A stretch of 64,000 bases of DNA. Source: Glycomyces fuscus. Its GTDB lineage: Bacteria; Actinomycetota; Actinomycetes; Streptosporangiales; Streptosporangiaceae. Within the stretch, counting starts at the first letter, position 1. Every line of letters starts with the position of its first letter. A model generated the notes under the pieces. It worked only from the letters and a program-made list of their open reading frames with translations, did not search any database and was not told where the DNA came from. Positions 26,601 through 34,832 of this stretch are shown piece by piece. Location of the stretch: contig NYMS01000048.1 in NCBI GenBank assembly GCA_002529455.1, forward strand, positions 1 through 64,000. The letters run 5' to 3'. Both the position numbers and the translations under genes were made by a program.

Positions 26601-27674
26601 TCAGAGCCCGAACAGGCGGGCGGCGTTGCCGTACAGGACGCCCCGCAGCCAGTCCTCGTCCAGTTCGAGCCGGGCCAGGGCCCGGAGCTGTTCGAGGTAG
26701 GGGTAGGGGATGTTCGGGAAGTCCGTGCCGAACAGGACGCGGTCCGCGACGTCCTTCAGGCGGGGGACCTCCTCGTCGGGGAAGGGCGCCCGGGCCTCGG
26801 CGAACTCGGTGAACACCATCGTGGTGTCCAGGTGGACGCGGTCGTGACGCTCGGCCAGGTCCAGGAAGGCGCGGTACTCGGGCGCCCCGGCGTGGGCGAT
26901 GACGGCGGTGAGCCCGGGGTGCGCGCGCAGGACCTCGGCGAAGGGGCCGGGGCCGGTGAAGGGGCCCGCCTCGGGGCTCGAACCGCAGTGGACCACCACG
27001 GGGGTGCCCGCGTCCGCGAGGGTTCCCCACACGTCGGACAGCAGCGGGTCGCGCGGGTCGTAGCGGCCGACCTGGAGGTGGGCCTTGAACACGCGGGCAC
27101 CCGCCTCCACCGCGGCGGCCACATAGTCGCGGGCACCGGGTTCGGGGTAGAAGGTGGCGCTGCGCAGGCAGTCGGGGTTGCGGTCGGCGAAGCCGCCCGC
27201 CCAGTCGTTGAGCCAGGTGGCCATGCCGGGGCGGTGCGGGTAGGAGAGGGCGGTGAAGTGCCGGACCCCGAAGCCCCGGAGCTGGGACAGGCGCTCGTCC
27301 TCGTCGCCCCGGTAGGTGATCGGCCACACGCCGCCGAGGGAGTCGAAGTGGGCCCACACCTTGCGCAGCACGTTGTCGGGCATGAAGTGCGTGTGGACGT
27401 CGATGAGCCCGGGGAGGCCGAGTTCCCGCCAGACCGCGCGGACGGCGGCGGACTCGGGCTCGTGGCCGGGCCCGGACTCAGGCGCGCGGACGGGCTCAGG
27501 CGCGCGGGCGGACCCGGGATCGAGACCACGAGCGGAACCGGGGCCGGTCCCGCGACCGGTGCGGGGTGCGGTTCTGGACGCGCCTCCGGGGGCGCTTGCG
27601 GAGCGGGGTGCGGCGTCGGCGTCCGTCGGGGCTGCGGACTCGGAGGTGGATGAGACTCGTGTCACGTCGGACAC
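26601..27674 (-). CDS. Amidohydrolase family protein (Amidohydro_2, decarboxylase-like)
   Basis: A 357-residue metal-dependent hydrolase of the Amidohydro_2 group. After a ~70-residue Ser/Pro/Gly-rich extension comes the metal motif IDVHTHFMPDN, followed by VVVHCG, IAHAGAPEY and FGTDFPN, the expected ligand series. The group includes TIM-barrel decarboxylases of aromatic acids and lactonases. It precedes the acyl-CoA synthetase, so the pair may degrade an organic acid; this is inference. The GTG at 27674 lacks a clear ribosome-binding site and the low-complexity N-terminus may not be translated; starts further in are possible. Confidence 0.82.
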   Translation of the reverse strand: MSDVTRVSSTSESAAPTDADAAPRSASAPGGASRTAPRTGRGTGPGSARGLDPGSARAPEPVRAPESGPGHEPESAAVRAVWRELGLPGLIDVHTHFMPDNVLRKVWAHFDSLGGVWPITYRGDEDERLSQLRGFGVRHFTALSYPHRPGMATWLNDWAGGFADRNPDCLRSATFYPEPGARDYVAAAVEAGARVFKAHLQVGRYDPRDPLLSDVWGTLADAGTPVVVHCGSSPEAGPFTGPGPFAEVLRAHPGLTAVIAHAGAPEYRAFLDLAERHDRVHLDTTMVFTEFAEARAPFPDEEVPRLKDVADRVLFGTDFPNIPYPYLEQLRALARLELDEDWLRGVLYGNAARLFGL

Positions 27675-27775
27675 GATACGGGTGGGCGCTGCTCAGGGCC
27701 ATGAAGACGCCGTCACCGCCGGGAGTGTCGCAGGCGCGTGCGAGCATCGGGGCCTGCCCAGTTGAGGAGGCCCCC

Positions 27776-28072
27776 ATGTCGTTCCAGGCCTATCTGGACG
27801 CCGTCGAGGACAAGACCGGTCTGACCCCGCGCGCGCTCGTCGACCGTGCCGAGGAGAGGGGCTACGACGACCCTTCCGTCAAGGCGGGCACCATCGTCCA
27901 GTGGCTGGCCGAGGACTACGGCCTGGGGCGCGGCCACGCCATGGCCCTGGTCCACGTCATCAAGAAGGGTCCGCGGATCAGCGCCAAGCACGTGGGCACC
28001 ACCGGTACCCACCGGGACTCCTCCACCGAACTCTGGCTCGACGGCAAGGCGACCAGGCCGCAGACGGCCTGA
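27776..28072 (+). CDS. DUF4287 domain small protein
   Basis: A 98-residue protein with the DUF4287 pattern: MSFQAYLDAVEDKTGLTPR at the N-terminus, then VQWLAEDYGLGRGHAMALVHVIKKG. The ATG follows GAGGAGG. Proteins of this family are common stand-alone genes in actinobacteria; no function is established. It is followed by ~190 non-coding bases and a strong hairpin. Confidence 0.85.
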   Translation: MSFQAYLDAVEDKTGLTPRALVDRAEERGYDDPSVKAGTIVQWLAEDYGLGRGHAMALVHVIKKGPRISAKHVGTTGTHRDSSTELWLDGKATRPQTA

Positions 28073-28264
28073 GGCGGCTCGCGCGCCCCTGCCTGGGCCC
28101 GAGCCCGTTCCCGCCGGACCTCATCGAAGAAGCCCTTGACGCCGGAGGCCCGGTGGCCTCGGCAGAGGCTGGGAACGACCCGATCGAGCGGGCCCGGGAA
28201 CCGGCCCGATGACGGTCTGTTCGGACTTCTGCGCGCGGGATAGACTCGGCGCGGGATGAATACA

Positions 28265-28299
28265 CGGAAGCCCCCACCCTCTGTGGGTGGGGGCTTCCG
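28265..28299. terminator. Strong bidirectional terminator
   Basis: A perfect 15-bp stem (CGGAAGCCCCCACCC and complement) with loop TCTGT lies between the plus-strand DUF4287 gene and the minus-strand DUF397 gene and can end both transcripts. Confidence 0.85.
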
Positions 28300-28308
28300 C
28301 ATGTCTGC

Positions 28309-28491
28309 CTACGCCTCCCGGCGGGCCGTGTCGATCAGCGCCCGCCATTCAGTGGACGGGAAGGTCAGCATGCCCGCGTCGCGGTTCTGGGTGTCGCGGA
28401 CGGCCGACATGCCGGGGGCGTCGGCGACCTCCACGCACGCGGCCTCGTTGGCGGAGTAGCTCGACTTGCGAAACTCCAGGGATGAATACAC
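28309..28491 (-). CDS. DUF397 domain protein
   Basis: A 60-residue DUF397 protein. The family signature is clear: LEFRKSSYSANEAACVEVAD, then VRDTQNRDAGMLTF and a C-terminal STEWRALI. DUF397 proteins such as BldB and WhiJ-associated factors of Streptomyces are small partners encoded beside XRE/DUF5753 regulators and affect development. Here the GTG start lies ten bases beyond the XRE stop, with AGAAGAGG as ribosome-binding site overlapping the end of the XRE gene, so the two are co-translated. The 5' end contains the sequence GTGTATTCATCC that recurs nearby (see findings). Confidence 0.92.
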   Translation of the reverse strand: MYSSLEFRKSSYSANEAACVEVADAPGMSAVRDTQNRDAGMLTFPSTEWRALIDTARREA

Positions 28492-28501
28492 GGCGCCTCT
28501 T

Positions 28502-29392
28502 CTAGTTGGTGATCATGCTCTTGATCAGGTCGATGCTGGCGCCCTCGGACAGGGCGTCGGCAGCGACATCATCCAGCGCAAGCCGGTAGTCGGTCACCTG
28601 CGCAGGAGAGTCCAAGTAGGTTCCGCGGCCACGGGTCTCCAAGTAGACGAGGCTGGGGTCACGTTCGTCGTCGTAGTCGAGGAGCACCGTGGACCCGTGC
28701 ATGCAGCCGTGCATGCCTACGCCGATCGGCAACACCTGGAGCGTGACCGTGTTGACGGCTTCGGCGACGTCCACCAGGTGCCGGAGCTGGTCGCGTGCAA
28801 GATCTGGGGTCACGGCCAGGCGGAGAAGCACGGCCTCGTCAAGGACGCACCGGAACTCCGGAGAGTCGGGGCGGGTGAGAAGCTTCTGCCGCTCCATCCG
28901 AGCCGCGACGATGCGCTCGATCTCCTCCTCCGTGCGTGCGAGGGACGCGCGGGCGGACGCGGCGGCATAGGCCGGGGTCTGGAGTAGTCCGTGCACAACG
29001 ATCGGGTGGAACGCTGAGATACGGCGAGCGCGGGCCTCGAACCCTACGTACCCGTCGTCGAGGACGTCTTCGAAATCGTGCCACCACGGCCTCTGGCGGG
29101 CTTCCTTGCGAAGCGCGAGAAGGGACTCACGCCGGGCCGGGTCCGTCACCCCGTAGAGGTCCATGAGGGCCTTGAGCGCGGACACGTCGGGAACGGAATG
29201 GCGTCCGCCCTCGATGTGGTTGAGGCGGCCACTGGACCAGTCCAGCGCAAGACGGGCGTCCTCGGCGGTCATCCCGGCGGCCTCACGCATGCTTCGCAGC
29301 TCTGCGGCGAACCGCCTTCGCTCGATGCTGGGTCGGTCTTTCTGTGGTGCCACGTCTGCCTTCGCTGGGTGGTCGGGTGCCCTCTGGATCAT
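28502..29392 (-). CDS. XRE family regulator with DUF5753 domain
   Basis: A 296-residue DNA-binding protein. The helix-turn-helix (about residues 28-80) reads FAAELRSMREAAGMTAEDAR and SSGRLNHIEGGRHSVPD. The C-terminal DUF5753 domain has the hallmark HPIVVHGLLQTPAYAAA and later VLPIGVGMHG and FLDYDD-like strands. This is the WhiJ-like regulator class paired with DUF397 proteins in actinomycetes. The ATG at 29392 follows GAGGAGC. It faces the four-gene operon at 29532, and the spacer holds two palindromes that are its likely operators. It may repress that operon and itself. Confidence 0.92.
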   Translation of the reverse strand: MIQRAPDHPAKADVAPQKDRPSIERRRFAAELRSMREAAGMTAEDARLALDWSSGRLNHIEGGRHSVPDVSALKALMDLYGVTDPARRESLLALRKEARQRPWWHDFEDVLDDGYVGFEARARRISAFHPIVVHGLLQTPAYAAASARASLARTEEEIERIVAARMERQKLLTRPDSPEFRCVLDEAVLLRLAVTPDLARDQLRHLVDVAEAVNTVTLQVLPIGVGMHGCMHGSTVLLDYDDERDPSLVYLETRGRGTYLDSPAQVTDYRLALDDVAADALSEGASIDLIKSMITN

Positions 29393-29419
29393 AAAGCTCC
29401 TCTTCAGAAGTGGGCATAA

Positions 29420-29471
29420 CGGTCAGTCTGACAGTGTCCTATTGACCTGTCAGTCTGACAGAGTCAGTATT
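29420..29471. promoter_or_regulatory. Twin palindromic operators overlapping a promoter
   Basis: A perfect palindrome, CTGTCAGTCTGACAG, lies at 29447-29461 and a near-perfect copy, CGGTCAGTCTGACAG, at 29420-29434, with centres 27 bp apart. For the plus strand, TTGACC (29442-29447) is a good -35 and CAGTAT (29465-29470) a possible -10 with 17-bp spacing, so the second palindrome fills the promoter spacer. The arrangement predicts repression of the 29532 operon, and possibly of the divergent XRE gene. Confidence 0.65.
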
Positions 29472-29531
29472 GGGTCTTGTATTCATCCCTTGCCGGGCTT
29501 CCCACCCGGCACCCGACTGAGGAGTCGCCCC

Positions 29532-29906
29532 GTGCGATACCTGTTCCTGATCGCGTCCGCGCTGTGGCTGTTGGCCCGAGCGTCCGCCCATGCCGTCCGC
29601 CGCCGCGCCGCCCGCGTCCGGCGGTACGCCGCCGCTCCGCCAGCCCCCCGCCCGCACGTCGTCACGGGTCCGATCCCGCTGGTCCTGCCCAGCCAGACCA
29701 CCGGCGCGGCGGCCCCGCCGCTGCCCGCGCCGAAGGCACTGCCCTGGCATGGTCCCGCACCCGCCCCCGTGGCGGTGGACGTGCTCCGCGCCGACCGCTC
29801 CCGCCTCGGCGTTCCCGTCCCCTCTGGCCCTCCCGCCCTCCCCGCCCCCCTCCTGTCCCGCCAGGAGCGGTACTCGGGGCGTCACCGGGCGGCGGTGGCC
29901 GCATGA
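29532..29906 (+). CDS. Small membrane-anchored Pro/Ala-rich protein, operon gene 1
   Basis: A 124-residue protein of unknown function. It starts with a hydrophobic anchor (RYLFLIASALWLLARASA) followed by a very basic stretch of Arg residues, consistent with an N-in or N-out single-pass anchor. The rest is rich in Pro and Ala with no recognisable domain. The GTG at 29532 has GAGGAG seven bases upstream. Its TGA overlaps the ATG of the next gene (ATGA). It is the first of four translationally coupled genes facing the XRE/DUF397 pair. Confidence 0.65.
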   Translation: MRYLFLIASALWLLARASAHAVRRRAARVRRYAAAPPAPRPHVVTGPIPLVLPSQTTGAAAPPLPAPKALPWHGPAPAPVAVDVLRADRSRLGVPVPSGPPALPAPLLSRQERYSGRHRAAVAA

Positions 29907-30205
29907 TCAGCGATCGCAAGACCCGCTCGCCCGACCCGGCCGACCCGGCCGCCCTGGTCGGTCTGGCCGACCTGGTCGAGGCGCTCGCCGACACCCTGTA
30001 CGTGCCGCGTCCGCTGGAGCCCACGCCGGAGACGGAACGGCAGTTCCACGCCCTTCTCCGGGACCGCGTCGCGCACGCCCGCGACGCTCTCCTGAGCCTG
30101 CGGGGCGGAGGGAGGCGCCCGGACCTGGGAAGGCTGGCCGGGTGGCTGTACACCCACGCGGCGCAACCGCCGTACGGGGCCGTCTGGGACGAGGAGGTCC
30201 CGTGA
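29903..30205 (+). CDS. Small helical protein, operon gene 2
   Basis: A 100-residue, mainly alpha-helical, charged protein. The middle reads LVGLADLVEALADTLYVPRP, and the C-terminal half contains an Arg-rich helix. No known domain is recognised. The ATG at 29903 sits inside the stop overlap with gene 1 and the TGA overlaps the GTG of gene 3, so its stoichiometry should follow its neighbours. Coding-strand codon bias is normal for this genome. Confidence 0.62.
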   Translation: MISDRKTRSPDPADPAALVGLADLVEALADTLYVPRPLEPTPETERQFHALLRDRVAHARDALLSLRGGGRRPDLGRLAGWLYTHAAQPPYGAVWDEEVP

Positions 30206-30546
30206 TCCCCCCGACGTGCCGCGAGACCGCGCTCGACCGCGACTGCCGACACCACGTGTGCACGGAGGACGCCGGGCACGAGGGCGACCACGTCTCCGTG
30301 CGCGGACACCGGTGGGAGGCACCCGGGGCGACGCTGGCGCGGCTCCGAGCGGTCTGGGGACGCACACACCACGTGGCGTGGACCGGTTCGTACTGGGTGG
30401 CGACCGCCCGGGACCGGCGGGCCCCGCACCGGTCCCACGTCGAGCCCACCCCCGGACTCCTGGAGCGTGAGCTCCAACGCCACACCGGGCACCCGCGGGT
30501 TCCCGCGCAGCCGGCCCGCCACAACCATCCGCAGGAGACCCGATGA
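30202..30546 (+). CDS. Small Cys/His protein, operon gene 3
   Basis: A 114-residue protein with a compact Cys/His cluster near its N-terminus: CRETALDRDCRHHVCTEDAG followed by HEGDHVSVRGHRW. The C-x(n)-HxGxH-x(n)-W spacing resembles a small putative zinc-binding module found in actinobacterial phage and plasmid proteins; that resemblance is from memory of motif shape, not a search. The GTG at 30202 overlaps the gene 2 stop (GTGA), and GAGGAGGTC provides a ribosome-binding site within gene 2. Nucleic-acid binding is possible but unproven. Confidence 0.62.
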   Translation: MIPPTCRETALDRDCRHHVCTEDAGHEGDHVSVRGHRWEAPGATLARLRAVWGRTHHVAWTGSYWVATARDRRAPHRSHVEPTPGLLERELQRHTGHPRVPAQPARHNHPQETR

Positions 30547-30731
30547 CGGGGCGCAAGCGCCCCCGGTGTCCGCCGGTCCACGGCTCCCGGCCGCTCACCG
30601 CCGAGGAGGAGCGCGCCGTCGAGCGACAGGGCGAGTACCCGGCACGGGTGCGCGAGCGGGAGCCGCCCGACGGCGGCCCGGCCCTGTTCACCGGTGGCGC
30701 CCGCGGCGGGGGCTCCGGCGGTACCCGGTAG
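30543..30731 (+). CDS. Small basic protein, operon gene 4
   Basis: A 62-residue basic protein, starting MTGRKRPRCPPVHGSRPLT, then a charged EEERAVERQGEYPARVRERE helix and a Gly-rich end. The ATG overlaps the stop of gene 3 (ATGA), continuing the coupling seen through the operon. No domain is recognised. Of the four genes it has the weakest independent support; the precise overlap is the main argument for it. Confidence 0.5.
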   Translation: MTGRKRPRCPPVHGSRPLTAEEERAVERQGEYPARVREREPPDGGPALFTGGARGGGSGGTR

Positions 30732-31376
30732 GCCCCGCGCGGCCGGAGGTCCCCGACCCCGTCCGGCCGCGCGGGACCGGAAACCGTCCTCCGGCGAGCG
30801 GGGGAACGCCCGGGACGGTTCACCGGCGCCACGGCGCCACGGCGCCACGGCGCCACGGCGCCGGGCGGTCCAGGCCCGGTTCGGCAGGAGCCCCGGTCCT
30901 CCGACACGCCTCCACCACGGCCCGCCGCCCCCACCACCGAGAACGCGGTCGCACGAGTTCCCGTGGCCGGACTCGGCCACCCCCCGCTCCCGCCCCGCGA
31001 CGGCGTCCCGCGCCCTTTCCCCCGTCGTCGCTGGCAGCCGTCCTCCCCTCCCACCCCTCCCCTCCAACCCGCCTTTCCCGCAGAACCCGGAACACTCCAC
31101 TTCCCACTTCCGTCGCGTACCGGTGAGCAACCCCCGTCCTCCCTGCTCACGGCGCTTTCCGGGCCGGAAGAACGGTCGCGCGCGCCCCGAAGCCGCCCTT
31201 GTCCGGATCCGGGGCTACACCACTCCGGGAGTGGATTTTCCAGGTGATCTCTATCGTGCGGAGTACAGAACCAACAAAACTCACTAATAAGGGCAATAGG
31301 CTCATAATGACGGGATGAGAACCACACCCCTCGCCAGGTCCGCCGCGCGGGCCCGCGGACGGGGCAGTCGATCGCG
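30732..31376. other. Intergenic region before MFS gene
   Basis: About 645 bases without a supported gene; the open frames here are GC-driven. It contains the 8-bp tandem repeat at 30824-30863. The final ~80 bases are AT-rich and hold a CATAAT (31303-31308) that may be the -10 of the MFS transporter promoter. Confidence 0.45.
30824..30863. repeat. Five tandem copies of an 8-bp unit
   Basis: The unit CGGCGCCA occurs four times exactly, with a fifth copy ending in G. Because the unit length is not a multiple of three, the array would shift any reading frame, supporting the non-coding call for this region. GGCGCC is self-complementary. Confidence 0.9.
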
Positions 31377-32669
31377 ATGACGGCGGAACAGGACCACCCC
31401 CTCTTATCCCCCGGCCAGGACCCGCCGGCCCCCGGTGCGGAGCGGTTCGTCCCCCTCGCCCGCAACCGCGACTTCCAGATGCTCTGGACCAGCCGCTTCC
31501 TCGCGGGGCTGGGCAAGGAGAGCGGCGAGATCGCCTACCCCCTCCTCGCCCTCCTCCTCGCGGGGTCGGCGGCGCAGGCGGGCGCCATCGGGGCGGCCCA
31601 GGTCACCACGGCCATGGTCACCGCCGTCCTCGGCGGTTCGCTCGCCGACCGGACCAACCGCCGCACGGTGCTGCTGTGCTGCGACCTCGGACGGCTCGCA
31701 CTGCTCTCCCTCTTCACGTTCCTCCTGCTCACCCAGAACGTCACGCTCCCCGTCATCATCGGTGTCGCGATCGGCTCCGCCGCGCTGATGGGCGTCTCCA
31801 ACCCCGTCGCGATGGCCGCCGTCAAGCAGCTGGTCCCCGCCCCGCAGATGGCCGAGGCCTCCGCCCAGAACCAGATCCGCCTCTTCAGCACCACCGCCCT
31901 CGGCGCGCCCTTCGCCGGATCCCTGTTCAGCGTGGGCAGGGCCTTCCCCTTCGCCGCCGAGGCCCTCACCTACCTGGTGTCGGCGTCCCTGGTGCTGCTC
32001 ATCCGCCGCCCCATGCAGGCCCACCGGGCCGACGGGCAGGAGCGGTGGACGCTGCGCGGCGCGGTCAGCGGGTTCACCGTGCTGGCCAGGCATCCGATCC
32101 TGCGGCCGATGATCTCGTGGATCGTCGGATTCAACCTCACCTACACCCAGACGGGTGCCTTCCTGGCCCTCATCGCGACCGCCGAGAGCCAGGGCGCCAG
32201 CCACTTCCAGATCGGGCTGACCGTCTCCCTGGCGGGAGCCGGCGGCCTGCTCGGCGCGCTGCTGGCCGGGACGGTCGTCAGGTGGGTGCGGCCCTCGGCC
32301 ATCTTCCTCGCCGCTGCCTGGGCCGCCCCGGTGTGCTCGCTCGGGCTGCTGTTCGCGCCCAACGTGATGTTCCTCGGAGTGCTGGTGGGCTGTGTGTTCG
32401 CCATCGTGCCCTGCGTGAACGCCGTGTTCTACGGTTACGTCGCCGCGTCGGTCAGCGACCGCTACCAGGGCCGTGTCCTGGGCGCGGTCACGTTCATGGC
32501 CCTGCTCTCCCAGCCGGTGGGCATCCTCGGGATCGGGGTGGTCTTCGACCACGCCGGACCCGCCTGGGTGTTCCTGACGATGGCGCTGGTCTCGGCGCTC
32601 GCCGCGCTGTTCAGCCTCTCCCCGGCCATGCGCCACCTGCCCCGGCCCGAGGAGGTGGCCGTGGCCTGA
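31377..32669 (+). CDS. MFS transporter (drug-efflux-like)
   Basis: A 430-residue major facilitator with twelve predicted membrane helices. The cytoplasmic loop 2-3 motif is present as GGSLADRTNRRTVLL, and a second copy appears in the C-terminal half. The N-terminal RNRDFQMLWTSRFLAGLGKE resembles MFS_3/enterobactin-exporter-type transporters used for export of siderophores or macrolides. No neighbouring regulator or biosynthetic gene indicates the substrate. The ATG at 31377 has a weak ribosome-binding site. Confidence 0.88.
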   Translation: MTAEQDHPLLSPGQDPPAPGAERFVPLARNRDFQMLWTSRFLAGLGKESGEIAYPLLALLLAGSAAQAGAIGAAQVTTAMVTAVLGGSLADRTNRRTVLLCCDLGRLALLSLFTFLLLTQNVTLPVIIGVAIGSAALMGVSNPVAMAAVKQLVPAPQMAEASAQNQIRLFSTTALGAPFAGSLFSVGRAFPFAAEALTYLVSASLVLLIRRPMQAHRADGQERWTLRGAVSGFTVLARHPILRPMISWIVGFNLTYTQTGAFLALIATAESQGASHFQIGLTVSLAGAGGLLGALLAGTVVRWVRPSAIFLAAAWAAPVCSLGLLFAPNVMFLGVLVGCVFAIVPCVNAVFYGYVAASVSDRYQGRVLGAVTFMALLSQPVGILGIGVVFDHAGPAWVFLTMALVSALAALFSLSPAMRHLPRPEEVAVA

Positions 32670-32818
32670 CCGCGGCCCCTCCGCCGGAGTCCCCGCACAC
32701 CGGACACCGCCCGCCAAGCGGACGCAACCCGCCAAAAGGTGGCAGGGCGGTCGGTCCCACCCCGCGAGTGCAGGAGGATGTTGCCCGTACGTCTCCTCAA
32801 CGATCGGAGTTCCCCCAC

Positions 32819-34423
32819 ATGGCGAGGAAGTCGCCCCTACCCCTGGTCGCGCTGGCGGTCTCGGGCAGCCTCCTGCTCAGCGGCTGTACGGTCACCGCGG
32901 ACATATCCGACTGGTGGTCCGAGACGTTCGGAGACGCGTCGGGCCCGCCCGAGGTCAGGGAGGAGTTCCCCTACGTCCGCGAGGGCCGCATCTTCCAGGA
33001 CACCGGCCGGGACAACGAGATGCGCTTCTCCGTCACCGGCCTGGAGCGCACCGACGACTACACCGTCATGTACTACGAGGTCACCTACCTCGACGAGTTC
33101 TCCGGACCCAACCGGAACATGAGCATGGCCCACACCCTGGTCGACCCGCTCACCGGCCGCGTCTACCGGCAGTTCCTGGACGAGGAGGGCCTCAAGTACG
33201 GCTCCGAGAGCCCCAACCAGGACGGCCTCTACCCGGTCCACGACGGGGTCACCAACGAGTACGTGCGCTACTTCCCGCGCCTGCCCGACGAGGTCAGGCA
33301 GGTCACGTTCGTCGGCAGCGGCCTCGGCGCCATGACCGGCATCCCGGTCGTGGACGTGGAGGAGGAGCGGGCCGACCCGCAGGACCCCAACGGGGCCGAC
33401 CACCTCACCCCGGACAACCCGCCGCCGCGCGGCGAGAACCTCACCTTCGCCAACCGCCGCCCGGACGAGGACGCCGTGGCCGACGAGGGCTGGGTGCAGA
33501 GCTTCGTCGACTCCGAGATCGCCTCCACCACCCGCGACGGCGACCGGGAGATCATCTCCCTGCACTCCGACGTCATGTTCGAGTTCGACCGCTCGGACCT
33601 GACCTCCGAGGCCGAGGACGTGGTGCGCCGCGCGGCCACCACCCTGGCCCGCAACGTCGACCCCGACGAGCCCGCCATCACCGTCATCGGCCACACCGAC
33701 GGCATCGGCGACGACGCCTACAACGACAACCTGTCGGTGCAGCGCGCCGAGAGCGTGCGCGACCTGCTCGCCGAGGAACTGGGCACCGACTACACGCTGG
33801 AGGTGGAGGGCCGCGGCGAGCGCGAGCCGATCGCCCGCGAGGGCGGCCCCGACGACGACGAGGCACGGGCCCGCAACCGGCGCGTGGAGTTCTCCTACGT
33901 CTTCGACACCACCGCGGAGGCCACGGAGGAAGAGGAGTACGACGACGACGGCCTGGGCGCCGCCCAGCGCAACGTCACCTGGCCCGCGCCCTACGACGAC
34001 GACCCCGGGTCCGTGGTGGCCGAGGGGGAGCTGGACGGGGTGCGCCTGGAGCTCTACCCGCTGCGCCGCGACGGCGCCTACGTCATCGGCACCGTGGCGC
34101 TGACCAACACCACCGACGAGCCGACCATGCCCGACATGGGCGGACGGGAGGCCATTCAGGCGGGCGGCCCCGAGCAGTTCAACAAGGGCACGCTCGGCGG
34201 TTTCCAGCTGCTGGAGCCGGAGAGCGGCCTGGTGCGCTACGTGGCCCAGATGGACTTCGGCGAGGGGCGCTACAGCAGCTTCGCCGAGGAGGTCCACACC
34301 CTCCAACCCGGGAACACCTACAGCCTGGTCGCGGTCTTCCCCGCGCCGCCGACGGACGTGGAGGAGCTGACCCTGCGGGCGGGCCCGTTCGGTGAGTTCG
34401 AGGAGATCCCGGTGGAGTACTAG
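32819..34423 (+). CDS. OmpA-domain lipoprotein
   Basis: A 534-residue exported lipoprotein with a lipobox LLLSGC (Cys at about residue 22). The middle half is a beta-rich domain unique to actinobacterial homologues. An OmpA/MotB peptidoglycan-binding domain lies at about residues 240-365: it contains FEFDRSDLTSEAEDVV, VIGHTDGIGDDAYND and ARNRRVEFSYVF, including the Asp and Arg that contact diaminopimelate. A further ~150-residue beta domain follows. Such Gram-positive OmpA proteins tether membrane and wall and occur in spore-forming actinomycetes. ATG 32819 follows GGAG at some distance. A repeat element begins directly at its TAG stop. Confidence 0.83.
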   Translation: MARKSPLPLVALAVSGSLLLSGCTVTADISDWWSETFGDASGPPEVREEFPYVREGRIFQDTGRDNEMRFSVTGLERTDDYTVMYYEVTYLDEFSGPNRNMSMAHTLVDPLTGRVYRQFLDEEGLKYGSESPNQDGLYPVHDGVTNEYVRYFPRLPDEVRQVTFVGSGLGAMTGIPVVDVEEERADPQDPNGADHLTPDNPPPRGENLTFANRRPDEDAVADEGWVQSFVDSEIASTTRDGDREIISLHSDVMFEFDRSDLTSEAEDVVRRAATTLARNVDPDEPAITVIGHTDGIGDDAYNDNLSVQRAESVRDLLAEELGTDYTLEVEGRGEREPIAREGGPDDDEARARNRRVEFSYVFDTTAEATEEEEYDDDGLGAAQRNVTWPAPYDDDPGSVVAEGELDGVRLELYPLRRDGAYVIGTVALTNTTDEPTMPDMGGREAIQAGGPEQFNKGTLGGFQLLEPESGLVRYVAQMDFGEGRYSSFAEEVHTLQPGNTYSLVAVFPAPPTDVEELTLRAGPFGEFEEIPVEY

Positions 34424-34572
34424 CGGGCTGTCCGGAACCGTTGCCGGTGTGAGGCGTGGGTTCTGACCTGCGGTGATCTTGTACTTATAGCCGGTCTCGG
34501 CGCTCGAACCTCGCTATAGGTACAAGATCACGGGGAACGGGGCGGGACGGTGGACCCCTTTCGGTCACCGCG
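34424..34572 (+). repeat. Dispersed palindromic element, copy 2
   Basis: This is copy 2 of the ~145-bp repeat. Core arms are GTGATCTTGTACTTATAGC (34473-34491) and a complement with one G-T pair (34513-34531). It starts directly after the TAG stop of the OmpA-like gene, in a TACTAG context, and shares the flanks CGGGCTG-TCCGGAA and, at the far end, CGGTCACCG with copy 3 and, inverted, with copy 1. Confidence 0.85.
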
Positions 34573-34586
34573 TCGGGAGAGCCGGT

Positions 34587-34730
34587 CCGCGCCCCGCGCC
34601 CCGTACTCCGCGCCCCGGGCCCCGCGCCCCGTACTCCGCGCCCCGCGCCCCGTACTCCGCGCCCCGGGCTCCGGGCTCCGTACTCCGCGCCCCGGGCTCC
34701 GGGCCCCGCACTCCGCACTCCGCATCCAGG
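34587..34730. repeat. Low-complexity GC tandem repeat
   Basis: About 140 bases of degenerate tandem repeats of CGCGCCCCG and GTACTCCGCGCCCCG with a recurring GTACTCCGCG submotif. It is non-coding and lies between two converging genes. This is probably a slippage-prone minisatellite with no gene content. Confidence 0.75.
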
Positions 34731-34785
34731 ACCCGGGCCCGGGGAGCGGGGGCGGGGCGGGGGCACCGGAGCCGCCCGGACACAC

Positions 34786-34814
34786 GAGGGGGCCGCCCGC
34801 CGGGCGGCCCCCTC
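34786..34814 (-). terminator. Hairpin downstream of DUF-type lipoprotein gene
   Basis: Near-continuous 14-bp complementary arms (GAGGGGGCCGCCCG and complement) with almost no loop lie about 20 bases after the minus-strand stop at 34833. Confidence 0.7.
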
Positions 34815-34832
34815 CGTCGTTCGCGCCGCGGG

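Noticed and set aside
24970..27357. Apparent fusion of amidohydrolase and acyl-CoA synthetase
   Set aside because: The upstream portion is a different frame from the true amidohydrolase; two separate genes with normal starts explain both regions.
30694..31287. Open frames between the small-gene operon and the MFS gene
   Set aside because: They span the 8-bp tandem repeat, lack ribosome-binding sites and show low-complexity Arg/Pro/Gly sequence.
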